Source: Lachnospiraceae bacterium
GTDB lineage: Bacteria > Bacillota > Clostridia > Lachnospirales > Lachnospiraceae
Assembly (NCBI GenBank): GCA_022791975.1
Contig: JAAWAC010000027.1
Span: 1-64,000 of the forward strand
Direction: 5' to 3'
Length of the DNA: 64,000 nt
Below, one piece after another: positions 50,501 through 58,532 of this stretch. The first letter of the stretch is position 1. Every line of letters begins with the position of its first letter. The notes beneath the pieces are model-generated. The model searched no databases. It was not told where the DNA came from and saw only the letters and a list, made by a program, of their open reading frames with translations. The position numbers and the translations under genes are program-made.

Positions 50501-51514
50501 TTGCTTCGCTATATTTTAAGACGAATTTCCCTGATGGTAGTACTGTTATTCGGGGTATCCATCATGGTATTTGCCATTTCTCATATGGTGCCCAGCAATC
50601 CTGCGGCAGCCAATTTGAGCCAGACGGCCCTAAACGATCCGGAGATTGTGGCGGCCTACGAGGCCAAATGGGGATTGGATAAACCTCTGTATGAGCAGTA
50701 TTTCATCTATATGCAAAATTTATTAAAGGGAGATATGGGAACTTCCATCCGGACGGGTCGACCGGTTATGGACGATCTAAGACAGTATTTTCCGGCAACG
50801 CTGGAGCTGTCTATTTTCGCCATGATTTTTGCGGTTCTGTTGGGGGTGTTGTCCGGCGTGGTTTCGGCTGTGTTCCAGAATAAGCCCATAGACCAGGTTC
50901 TGCGTACCATTTCTGTCAGCGGTGTATCGCTGCCAAGTTTCTGGTTTGCCCTGGTGGTCATGTCCTTTTTCTGCGGAACGCTGAAATGGTTCCCCAGCGG
51001 AGGGCGCATTGATCCCAGACTTTTTAATCCCACAGGAGGAACGGGGCTCTATGTGATTGACGCCATTGCCTGGGGGGAGTGGGGAATGCTGAAAGATTCC
51101 CTGGCTCATATTGTGCTGCCAGCCCTGGTGCTTGGATTTTTTACCATGGGACTGATTACCCGGCAGACCCGCAGCAACCTTTTGGAGACCATGTCTATGG
51201 ATTACATACGGACAGCCCGGGCCAAAGGAATGAAGGAAAGCCGGGTGGTTTGGGGACATGCCTTAAACAATGCCCTGATTCCGGTGATTACGGTGGCTGG
51301 CATGGGCTTTTGTAACCTGCTGGGAGGCATGGTGTTTGTGGAAAAGATTTTTTCCTGGCCGGGCATCGGGCAGTACGCCTATCTGTCGGCTACCACACTG
51401 GATTTTCCGGCTATCTGTGGGGTTTCTCTGCTGATAGCAGTGACCTATGTGATTGTGAACCTGTTGATTGACATTCTCTACGGTGTGATTGACCCGAGAA
51501 TCCGTTATCAGTAG
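50501..51514 (+). CDS. Peptide ABC importer permease (OppB/DppB-like)
   Basis: 337 residues from a TTG at 50501 behind AAAGGGTG. Six membrane helices; the N-terminal helix LRYILRRISLMVVLLFGVSIMVFAISHMVP is the family hallmark, with GLDKPLYEQYFIYMQNLLKGDMGTS after it. The ATPase-contact loop MSMDYIRTARAKGMKESRVVWGHALNNALIPVITVAG (EAA motif) lies near residue 225-260. It is one half of the channel. Confidence 0.94.
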   Translation: MLRYILRRISLMVVLLFGVSIMVFAISHMVPSNPAAANLSQTALNDPEIVAAYEAKWGLDKPLYEQYFIYMQNLLKGDMGTSIRTGRPVMDDLRQYFPATLELSIFAMIFAVLLGVLSGVVSAVFQNKPIDQVLRTISVSGVSLPSFWFALVVMSFFCGTLKWFPSGGRIDPRLFNPTGGTGLYVIDAIAWGEWGMLKDSLAHIVLPALVLGFFTMGLITRQTRSNLLETMSMDYIRTARAKGMKESRVVWGHALNNALIPVITVAGMGFCNLLGGMVFVEKIFSWPGIGQYAYLSATTLDFPAICGVSLLIAVTYVIVNLLIDILYGVIDPRIRYQ

Positions 51515-51532
51515 GCAGGAGGGGAGAATGTC

Positions 51533-52372
51533 ATGCAGGTGATAAAAGATATCTGGAAACAGAAAAATTTTATGTTTAAGCTGGGGGTTTTTATGTGCCT
51601 GGCCTGGGTGGTCATTGCAGTGTTTGCCTCTGTGCTGGCGCCTTTTGACCCGGTGAAGGATCAGGATATGCTGATTCGGTTTCAGCCTCCCAGTGGGGAG
51701 CACCTATTTGGCACGGACAGCCTGGGAAGGGATGTGTTCAGCCGGGTGCTTTATGGCAGCCGCATTTCCCTGTCTGCAGGGGTAGTGACTGTACTGGTCT
51801 CTTTTGTGGTAGGAATCCTGTTTGGCGGTATTGCCGGGTATACGGGAGGGCTTGTGGATGACGTGATGATGCGTATCAGCGAGATGATCCAGTCCTTCCC
51901 GCCTTTGATTCTGGCTATGGTGATTGCGGCAGCATTGGGGCCTAATATTTCCAATTCCATTTTGGCCATGGCCATTATCTGGTGGCCCAATTATGCCAGG
52001 TTGACGCGAAGCATTGTTATATCTGTGAAGGAAAATGATTATATTACTGCCAGCCGTTTGATGGGGGCCTCCCATCTGCGGATTTTGTTCAAGGAAATTT
52101 TGCCCAATAGCCTGGGATCCATGATTGTTATGGCAACCCTGGATCTGGGAAATGCAATCCTGATGTTTTCAGGGCTGAGCTTTTTAGGGCTGGGTGTGCA
52201 GCCGCCTCTGGCGGAATGGGGAGCCATGGTCAGCGATGGCGTGTTGAATTTTAACTACTGGTGGATTGCCACCTTCCCGGGACTGGCTATTTTTACCGTA
52301 GCCATTGGTGCAAATTTCGTGGGCGACGGCCTGCGGGATTTTTTGGACCCCAGAATGCGGCGGCGGGCCTAG
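51533..52372 (+). CDS. Peptide ABC importer permease (OppC/DppC-like)
   Basis: 279 residues. Six helices, first near MFKLGVFMCLAWVVIAVFASVLAPFDP. HLFGTDSLGRDVFSRVLYGSRISL is the family signature and ITASRLMGASHLRILFKEILPNSLGSMIVMATLDLG contains the EAA loop; it ends GDGLRDFLDPRMRRRA. It pairs with the preceding permease. Last gene of the operon. A weak hairpin with a T-run (GCAGTTGGGACTGTTTTT near 52381-52398) may terminate it. Confidence 0.94.
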   Translation: MQVIKDIWKQKNFMFKLGVFMCLAWVVIAVFASVLAPFDPVKDQDMLIRFQPPSGEHLFGTDSLGRDVFSRVLYGSRISLSAGVVTVLVSFVVGILFGGIAGYTGGLVDDVMMRISEMIQSFPPLILAMVIAAALGPNISNSILAMAIIWWPNYARLTRSIVISVKENDYITASRLMGASHLRILFKEILPNSLGSMIVMATLDLGNAILMFSGLSFLGLGVQPPLAEWGAMVSDGVLNFNYWWIATFPGLAIFTVAIGANFVGDGLRDFLDPRMRRRA

Positions 52373-52428
52373 AGGTTCCGGCAGTTGGGACTGTTTTTGA
52401 AGAAGATTTTTGGGAGTATGGAAATGCC

Positions 52429-52457
52429 TTGTAATTTTTTTCCCAGTAGGATAAAAT
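52429..52457 (+). promoter_or_regulatory. Promoter of zinc-ribbon/KPEPV gene
   Basis: TTGTAA (52429-52434), 17 bases, TAAAAT (52452-52457), about 65 bases before the start codon. Confidence 0.7.
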
Positions 52458-52521
52458 AAGTCCAGAAGAGAGGAAATGGAGCAGGCGAAAAGACGTCTGC
52501 CATACAAGGGAGGAAGTTGGA

Positions 52522-54306
52522 ATGAAATGTGTAAAATGTAAGGCGGAACTGCCAGCGGGAAGTAAATTCTGCAAATATTGCGGGGCTCCCCAGGCAGCTG
52601 CACAGCCTGAGGCAAAGCCTAAGCCCCAGACCTTAACCTGTCACCAATGTGGTAAAGAGCTGCCAGCGGGAAGTAAATTTTGTAAATATTGCGGAGCCCC
52701 CCAGGCAGGAACAAAGCCTGAGGAAACGCCAAAGCCTACGGAGCCGGTAAGCAAAGCCAAGGCAGAGCCGGTGGTGAAGCCGGAGCCCGTAGCGAAGCCG
52801 GAACCCGTTATAAAACCGGAACCAGTAGTGGAGCCCGTAGCGAAACCGGAACCAGAGGTGAGGCCGGAGCCCGTAGTAAAACCGGAGCCCGTAGCGGAGC
52901 CAGAGCCTGTAGTAAAACCGGAACCAGTGGTAAAACCGGAGCCAGAGCCGGTAGCGAAACCGGAACCAGTGGTGAAGCCAGAGCCTATAGTAAAACCGGA
53001 GCCAGTAGTGAAGCCGGAGCCGGTAGTAAAACCGGAACCGGTAGTGAAGCCGGAGCCTGTTGCCAAACCAGAGCCCGTAGCGAAGCCAGATTCTGTTTTG
53101 AAACCGGGAAGTGTGGAAACGCCAGGGCCTGTAGTAAAACCGGAGCCTATAGGGAAGCCGGAATCCGTAGCAAAACCAGATCTGGCAGGAAAGCCAAGTC
53201 CCACCGGAGATTTGAATAGGGGAGTGGCTCCAAGGCCTGGGGAGACTCCAAAGTCTGTGCAAAATCCAGTTCAGAATACACAACCGATGGTGGCTTGCCG
53301 CCAATGCGGAAAGGGATTGCCAGTGGGAAGTAAATTCTGCAAGTATTGTGGAGCGTCCCAGGATGCACCCAAGCCGGTGAATGATATGCGTCGGGCAGAA
53401 GGTCCCCAGAAGATGGTGGATTATGAACCGGGGAAGCCCAAAAAGCATTTAGGACTTATCATTGGGTGTATTCTGGCAGCTCTGGTATTGTTGGGAGCTT
53501 TGGGAGCTTTGATCTTTCTTCTGCTTCGTTCAGATGGGGAGGGTTCTGGAGAAACCAAGGAGTCCAGCCGGCAGGAGCGTGAAGTAGAGGAGGAAGGCGA
53601 AGACCAGGAAGAAGGCGAAGAATCCGCTGAAGATCCGGAAGCTGATGAGCCAGAAGAGCCAGAGGAGCCTACAGAACCGGAGGAGCCTACAGCGGAGACC
53701 GAGGAACCAGCGGAGACTGCAGAACCTACAGGGGAGGAGGCCTACCTGGCCAAGAAAGCTACGGGGATCTCGGGAAGTGTTAATTATGAGGAGGTTTCCT
53801 ATGCGCCCAATTCCATGGATTATAGTCAGGTGTGGGATGAGACATCTGGACAGAGGATAAATAGTTTAATCCAGGGAGAGCTTAAAAATGACCTGATGCT
53901 GGCGGGATCTTTGTATTCCATGAGTGAGGATCGAACCATGAGCATAGAGGTTTATTACCATCCGGAGACCTACGATATTGAGAAGATCGTAACTGTTCAG
54001 CTGGAAGGAGATCATCAGCTGGTGTATGAGGCTTATTTTAAAGAGGGAAAACTTTTGATGGTTACCGAATATCCCTCCAAAGGCTATGATCAGTACACCT
54101 TAAATGTTTCAGGACAGAACTATACGCTGAAGTATGCGGAGGATCGGCTGGTAACTCTGAATATTAACCGGGAGGATGGCACCACAGATACCTTTAACTG
54201 TGCTGATTTTGAGACCATGGATGATGGGGTGCAGTCCCTGTTCCTGGTAAGAGAGGCAGAATATCTAAACCGGGCTTATACCACATATGCGGCTGTGACC
54301 CAGTAG
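52522..54306 (+). CDS. Zinc-ribbon membrane protein with KPEPV repeats
   Basis: 594 residues. Three near-identical zinc ribbons: C3/C6...C17/C20, C40/C43...C54/C57, and C259/C262...C273/C276, all with GSKFCKYCGA. Between ribbons two and three runs a Lys-Pro-Glu-Pro-Val repeat tract (~82-225). A basic patch and membrane helix (LGLIIGCILAALVLLGALGALIFLLL, ~309-331) follow, then an acidic Glu/Pro stretch (~335-410) and a ~180-residue C-terminal domain rich in beta-type sequence (YHPETYDIEKIVTVQLEGDHQLVYEAYF). The ribbons should face the cytosol and the C-domain the outside. Function unknown. Confidence 0.8.
   Translation: MKCVKCKAELPAGSKFCKYCGAPQAAAQPEAKPKPQTLTCHQCGKELPAGSKFCKYCGAPQAGTKPEETPKPTEPVSKAKAEPVVKPEPVAKPEPVIKPEPVVEPVAKPEPEVRPEPVVKPEPVAEPEPVVKPEPVVKPEPEPVAKPEPVVKPEPIVKPEPVVKPEPVVKPEPVVKPEPVAKPEPVAKPDSVLKPGSVETPGPVVKPEPIGKPESVAKPDLAGKPSPTGDLNRGVAPRPGETPKSVQNPVQNTQPMVACRQCGKGLPVGSKFCKYCGASQDAPKPVNDMRRAEGPQKMVDYEPGKPKKHLGLIIGCILAALVLLGALGALIFLLLRSDGEGSGETKESSRQEREVEEEGEDQEEGEESAEDPEADEPEEPEEPTEPEEPTAETEEPAETAEPTGEEAYLAKKATGISGSVNYEEVSYAPNSMDYSQVWDETSGQRINSLIQGELKNDLMLAGSLYSMSEDRTMSIEVYYHPETYDIEKIVTVQLEGDHQLVYEAYFKEGKLLMVTEYPSKGYDQYTLNVSGQNYTLKYAEDRLVTLNINREDGTTDTFNCADFETMDDGVQSLFLVREAEYLNRAYTTYAAVTQ
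52765..53195 (+). repeat. KPEPV-coding tandem repeat tract
   Basis: About 20 copies of a 15- to 18-base unit of the type GTAGTGAAGCCGGAGCC, coding mainly (V/A)-(V/A)-K-P-E-P with Val/Ala/Ile variants and decaying to KPDS/KPGS/KPSP at the 3' end. Units differ at synonymous positions, so the array is not a recent identical expansion. It is liable to copy-number change by slippage. Confidence 0.8.
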
Positions 54307-54334
54307 ATCTGGAAGTATAGAAAATAAAAAAGGG

Positions 54335-54397
54335 AAAGGCACTTCTTTGGGAGAGTTTTCATAAACTATGGTAAACTCACCAAAGAGGTGCCTTTTT
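54335..54397. other. Long inverted repeat overlapping sigK ribosome site and start
   Basis: AAAGGCACTTCTTTGG followed by GAGAGTTT (54335-54358) pairs with AAACTCACCAAAGAGG followed by TGCCTTT (54373-54395), with only a few mismatches or bulges over about 23 pairs. The right arm contains the sigK ribosome site AAAGAGGTG, and its T-run contains the TTG start. As RNA it is both a terminator for the upstream gene and a lock on sigK translation. Confidence 0.72.
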
Positions 54398-55022
54398 GAA
54401 AGTTTTTCCGAAACCACTTACGGCGGAAGAGGAATGCTGCTATCTGCAGAAATTCAGGGAAGGAGATATTCAGGCACGCAATATCCTGGTGGAGCATAAC
54501 CTTCGGCTGGTAGCGCATATTGTGAAAAAATATCAGAGCGCGGAGGATGATACAGAGGATTTGATTTCTATTGGAACCATTGGGCTTATCAAGGCGGTTT
54601 CCACCTTTGACGAGGGAAAGGGCAAGCTTGCAACTTATGCGGCTAAATGTATTGAAAATGAGCTTCTCATGTTTATGCGAAGCAAGAAAAAGACTTCCCG
54701 GGAAACCTCCTATTATGAGCCCATTGGAACAGACAAGGAGGGCAATGAGATTCATCTCCTGGATATAATAGAAAGCGAGGAGCGGGATGCGTTTACGCAG
54801 ATCAGTTTAAAATCGGACAGTCAGAGAGCTTATCATCTGTTGAGAGAGGTGTTGACAGAGCGGGAGCGCAGGGTTTTGGTCATGCGGTACGGGCTGTACT
54901 GTCAGCGAGTGTGTACACAGAGAGAAATTGCAAAGAAACTGGGGATTTCCCGGTCTTATGTGTCAAGGATCGAGAAAAAGGCGGTGGAGAAACTGCGGGC
55001 GGGGATGGAATGGCCGGCGTAG
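54396..55022 (+). CDS. sigK: Sporulation sigma factor SigK, intact, no pro-sequence
   Basis: 208 residues from a TTG at 54396 behind AGAGGTG. Region 2: REGDIQARNILVEHNLRLVAHIVKKYQ and DLISIGTIGLIKAVSTFDEGKGKLATYAAKCIENELLM; region 4: LTERERRVLVMRYGLYCQR...TQREIAKKLGISRSYVSRIEKKAVEKL. These match sigma-K of the mother cell, late in sporulation. Bacillus pro-sigma-K has about 20 extra N-terminal residues removed by SpoIVFB; here the protein begins directly at KVFPKPLTAEEE, as in the clostridial forms lacking a pro-sequence. The gene is uninterrupted (no skin element). Confidence 0.92.
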   Translation: MKVFPKPLTAEEECCYLQKFREGDIQARNILVEHNLRLVAHIVKKYQSAEDDTEDLISIGTIGLIKAVSTFDEGKGKLATYAAKCIENELLMFMRSKKKTSRETSYYEPIGTDKEGNEIHLLDIIESEERDAFTQISLKSDSQRAYHLLREVLTERERRVLVMRYGLYCQRVCTQREIAKKLGISRSYVSRIEKKAVEKLRAGMEWPA

Positions 55023-55038
55023 GAGAAAGACTTCTAGG

Positions 55039-55092
55039 GAGTAGAACAGGGAGGAGCGTGAGTGGATAGAACCTGTTTTACTCCTGTTTTTC
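55039..55092 (+). terminator. Terminator of sigK
   Basis: GAGTAGAACAGG (55039-55050) pairs with CCTGTTTTACTC (55072-55083), one G-U in 12, followed by CTGTTTTTC. Confidence 0.7.
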
Positions 55093-55153
55093 AGGTTTAC
55101 ATATAAGTAAACGTACAACTCACGCATTGTTCCAAACCATTCAGGAAATATTC

Positions 55154-55182
55154 TTACAAGATACAAGTAAAAATAGTATAAT
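55154..55182 (+). promoter_or_regulatory. Promoter of CPBP-protease gene
   Basis: TTACAA (55154-55159), 17 bases, TATAAT (55177-55182), 66 bases before the start codon. Confidence 0.7.
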
Positions 55183-55247
55183 AACACTGTTTCAAAGGTT
55201 TTAATTCCTGGTTAGTATGCTATAACAAGAAAGAGAGGACAAAAGGA

Positions 55248-56294
55248 ATGTACACAGAAACAGAAAAAAAGGAGCTTTTTATTTTTACGATTGTGGCCTA
55301 CGGAGCTCCCTATCTTATGGGGCTGCTCTTGTGGTATGCATGGGCAAAGGAACTGTCCGTAAGCGCTTTTGCCAGCACCCAGATGCTGTACCCGGCGGCG
55401 GGGGTCTGTCTTGCTTTTCTCATCACCCGAAGAGGAGATAAGCAGGTGCCCAGAGTTTTTTACATAAGCTATCTTGTGGTGACGGTGGCCATGCTGGTAA
55501 CCACCATATTTACCGTGCTTATACCAGGGCAAATGATGACCTTGCCTGGAGGAATGCAGGTGTCAATTTGGCTTCTGGTGAATCAGTACGGGCTGATAGT
55601 AGGGAATCTTATTTGCCTTGTATGCTATTTTGTGTCTGGAAAGAAACGGCGGATAGCCTATGGGATGAAATGGAGAAACTGGAAGCCTTCTCTATTTTGT
55701 CTGGGATTATTTTTGTTTTTGTATATGGCAAGGCTGGTGCTGGCCTGTGCTATGCAGGGAGAGATGGAGATTGTGGCTGAGATTCTGAAACAATCGGATA
55801 CTTGGCTGATACTTGCATCGTTGCCTCTGAGCTTCTTGTTATCCTTTATTGCCTTTTTCGGAGAAGAATATGGATGGCGGTATTATCTTCAGCCCCTGCT
55901 TCAGAAAAAATTTGGATTGCGGGGCGGTGTGCTGGTGCTGGGTCTAGTATGGGGGCTCTGGCATCTGCCCTTGGATTTCTTCTTTTATGTGACACCGGAT
56001 AAGGGAGTGATTCAGACTACAGCACAGATTATTACCTGCGTGTCTCTGGGAATTTTTTTGGCTTATGTATATGGAAAGACTCAGAATATCTGGGTTCCTG
56101 TGGTGATACATTTTCTGAATAATAACCTGGCGGTGGTGTTTAGCCAGGAGCAGACGGAACAGGCGCTGCAAAACCAGGAGGTAACCTGGGCCATGATTCC
56201 GATCGCCCTGCTTTTGAATGGCCTGTTTTTTGGGATATTTTTGCTGTCCAGGCAGTTTCAGAGAAAGGAGAGTGTGGAAGAGCCGGAGACGTAG
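55248..56294 (+). CDS. CPBP-family intramembrane metalloprotease
   Basis: 348 residues, eight or more hydrophobic helices. Catalytic motifs of the CAAX/CPBP (Abi) family: EE-x3-R in FGEEYGWRYYLQPLLQKKF (~205), the His in VWGLWHLPLDFFFY (~238), and the final His/Asn in VIHFLNNNLAVV (~290). It probably cleaves membrane peptides; in Gram-positive bacteria such proteins serve bacteriocin immunity, peptide-pheromone maturation or stress signalling. The following kinase, regulator and exporter genes support a peptide-signalling link, though a terminator-free gap of 88 bases separates it from the kinase. Confidence 0.9.
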   Translation: MYTETEKKELFIFTIVAYGAPYLMGLLLWYAWAKELSVSAFASTQMLYPAAGVCLAFLITRRGDKQVPRVFYISYLVVTVAMLVTTIFTVLIPGQMMTLPGGMQVSIWLLVNQYGLIVGNLICLVCYFVSGKKRRIAYGMKWRNWKPSLFCLGLFLFLYMARLVLACAMQGEMEIVAEILKQSDTWLILASLPLSFLLSFIAFFGEEYGWRYYLQPLLQKKFGLRGGVLVLGLVWGLWHLPLDFFFYVTPDKGVIQTTAQIITCVSLGIFLAYVYGKTQNIWVPVVIHFLNNNLAVVFSQEQTEQALQNQEVTWAMIPIALLLNGLFFGIFLLSRQFQRKESVEEPET

Positions 56295-56382
56295 GGATTT
56301 AGTATGGACGGATCTCCCTGACTGTGGTATACTATGAATGATTTCACTAATACAGTAACACAGTTTGAGGAGGACCTTCCGT

Positions 56383-57750
56383 ATGAGCGGAAATGGTTTG
56401 CCGCTCTGGCAGAATTTTTTGTTAATGTGGGGAGATACCCTTTTGGGACATTTGTCAGTCCTGATTTTTGTTTACACCCTTATGGAGGAGGGCTCCATAC
56501 GAAGGAGGTTAAAAAAGCTGCCTCCCCTTTTATTGTTTTCCCCTGGGGCGTGCGCTGTATTTATGTGGGTTTCCTTGGGAAGGATTCCCAGCCTGCCCCG
56601 TCTGTTTATAGGATCGGCCCAGAATATCATAGTGATTACCCTGTGGTGCATGTGGGCCTGGCGGACAACTTTTTGGAGGTGTCTGCCCGCCATAGGTCTG
56701 GCGGGACTGTTACAGATTTTCACATCCACACTGGGCAACAGCCTGTTGGGCTTCCTGCTTCTGGCCTTAAAGCTTCAAAATGAGAGTCCAGGGCTTAGGC
56801 TGTTGCTTGTATCCCCGGTTCTGTTGCTGGATCTGGGAATTTGTCGTGCACTTAAAAAGCTTGCGTTTGGAGAGAAATTTCGTCTTCTGCTGAGAAGCGG
56901 AGGCCATTTAAAGAGTACCAGCCTTTTGATTATTTTTCTGGATGCTGTACTGGTGTTTTTCTTTCACCTGCAAAAGGGCATGGGCTCTCTTGATTTGCCT
57001 TCCTATTTTCTTCTGACAATGGTACTGGGGGGACTGGCATTGGTCCCCATATTTTATCTGGTACAGCGGAATGTGGATCAGAGTCAACTCCAGGCCCAGC
57101 AGGATATAATTGTTCAGCAGCAGCTCTATGAGCAGAGTCTGGAGGAGCTACGGCAGGAAATGCGCGAGTTTCGTCATGATTATAAGAATCTGCTGGCCAG
57201 CTTTGCCGGAGAATGGGAGAGCAGTGAGCTGGGCCAGTCCCTGAAGGAGCTGGAGGTTGGGCTTGACAGGCGGCTGGGAGAAAAAATTCAGGTTTCGGTG
57301 CACATGGGAAACCTGCGCATTCCTCAGGTACGCAGTCTTTTGCTCACAAAGCTTGCAAAGATGCGGGAACAGGGGATTGAATGCAAACTGGAGGTTCTCT
57401 ATCCCGTAATAAGGCTTGGAATGGAACGATGGGATTTTGTACGCTGCCTGGGCATTCTGGTGGATAACGCCCTGGAGGCTGCTCAGGAGACAGAAAAGCC
57501 CTGGGTAGAAATTTTGCTTTTACAGCAGGAAGATTCTCTTATGGTTCGAGTGGCTAATCCCTGGAAAAAAGGGGCTGATATGGGAAGAATTTGGGATGAG
57601 GGGTATTCCACCAAAGGCTATGGAAGAGGCTTGGGGCTTGCCAGCTACCGAAGAATTCTGAGAGCCTATCCAAATATCTCCAATGCCACCAGCTGGGAGG
57701 AAGGAGAATTTGTCCAGGAGCTGGCGATAGCATTGGCCCATCAGACTTAG
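56383..57750 (+). CDS. GHKL-type sensor histidine kinase (AgrC-like)
   Basis: 455 residues from the ATG at 56383, nine bases after GAGGAGG; a TTG at 56365 overlaps that site. The N-terminal ~210 residues hold about six hydrophobic helices, as in peptide-sensing kinases of the AgrC type. Dimer/phospho-acceptor segment EMREFRHDYKNLLASF with H265, N-box LGILVDNALEAAQETEK and G-box GRGLGLASYRRIL follow. Its partner regulator gene starts 44 bases on. The signal is likely a peptide; no precursor gene was found. Confidence 0.9.
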   Translation: MSGNGLPLWQNFLLMWGDTLLGHLSVLIFVYTLMEEGSIRRRLKKLPPLLLFSPGACAVFMWVSLGRIPSLPRLFIGSAQNIIVITLWCMWAWRTTFWRCLPAIGLAGLLQIFTSTLGNSLLGFLLLALKLQNESPGLRLLLVSPVLLLDLGICRALKKLAFGEKFRLLLRSGGHLKSTSLLIIFLDAVLVFFFHLQKGMGSLDLPSYFLLTMVLGGLALVPIFYLVQRNVDQSQLQAQQDIIVQQQLYEQSLEELRQEMREFRHDYKNLLASFAGEWESSELGQSLKELEVGLDRRLGEKIQVSVHMGNLRIPQVRSLLLTKLAKMREQGIECKLEVLYPVIRLGMERWDFVRCLGILVDNALEAAQETEKPWVEILLLQQEDSLMVRVANPWKKGADMGRIWDEGYSTKGYGRGLGLASYRRILRAYPNISNATSWEEGEFVQELAIALAHQT

Positions 57751-57794
57751 GCAGCGGGCAGGGTGGATACAGAGAGCTTATAAGGAGGTATGGC

Positions 57795-58529
57795 ATGATC
57801 CATATTTATCTCTGTGATGATGAGGCCGGCGTGCGCCGCCAAATAGAGACGGCTCTGGAGAAGAAAATCCTCATAGAAGATTATGACATGAAAATCGTTT
57901 GCAGTGCGGCAAAGCCCACACAGCTTTTGGATGCGCTGGAGCAGACAGGTGGAAAAGGAAATATATACTTTCTGGATGTGGATCTGCGGGATCTGGAGTG
58001 GGACGGATTTTTGCTGGGAAAGGAGCTTAGACAGCGGGACCCCCACGGCATTCTGGTCTATATTACCAGTTATGGAAACCTGGCTAGCCGCACCTTTCAA
58101 TACCATTTGGAGGCCTTTGATTATATTGTGAAGGAGCCAGAGAAATTGGAGGCATCTTTAAGCAGTTGCCTAGAGGCCATTCGGGACAGGCTACTGGAGG
58201 AATGTAAAAATCCCAGACGAGTTTATACCCTGCGGGTGGGGGATACCCTGCGTCATATTCCCTTGGAGGAGATATTATTTTTTGAGACGGCCCCAAGGTC
58301 GCATCATGTGCTTCTTCACACGGCTACCAGCTGTATGGATTTTTTGGGAGGACTCAATGAAATAGAAGCGGAGGTGGGGACGGGTTTTTTTCGGGCACAT
58401 CGATCCTATCTGGTGGCCCTAGATAAGATTGAGGAAATTGATTTAAAGCATAATAAACTGCGGGTGGGAGGACGGGAATGTCTGATATCCCGCTCCGCAA
58501 AATCTGCATTGATGAAGCATAAGGAGTAG
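57795..58529 (+). CDS. LytTR-family response regulator (AgrA-like)
   Basis: 244 residues. Receiver: IHIYLCDDEAGVRRQIE with acidic residues D8/D9/E10, and phospho-acceptor D61 (IYFLDVDLRDLEWDG). The C-terminal LytTR DNA-binding domain has VGDTLRHIPLEEILFFETAPRSHHVLLHT, FFRAHRSYLVALDKIEEI and the basic end SRSAKSALMKHKE. LytTR regulators bind direct repeats before target promoters, usually bacteriocin or quorum-sensing genes; here the ABC pair starts three bases after its stop and is probably under its control. Confidence 0.93.
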   Translation: MIHIYLCDDEAGVRRQIETALEKKILIEDYDMKIVCSAAKPTQLLDALEQTGGKGNIYFLDVDLRDLEWDGFLLGKELRQRDPHGILVYITSYGNLASRTFQYHLEAFDYIVKEPEKLEASLSSCLEAIRDRLLEECKNPRRVYTLRVGDTLRHIPLEEILFFETAPRSHHVLLHTATSCMDFLGGLNEIEAEVGTGFFRAHRSYLVALDKIEEIDLKHNKLRVGGRECLISRSAKSALMKHKE

Positions 58530-58532
58530 AAG

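Noticed and set aside
52765-53195. Possible CRISPR array
   Set aside because: The repeats are 15-18 bases, contiguous, without unique spacers, and in frame with a protein; no cas genes are present.
52641-53448. Long repetitive frames opposite the KPEPV tract
   Set aside because: They are translations of the reverse strand of the repeat array; repeats keep all frames open. The zinc ribbons and membrane helix support only the plus-strand frame.
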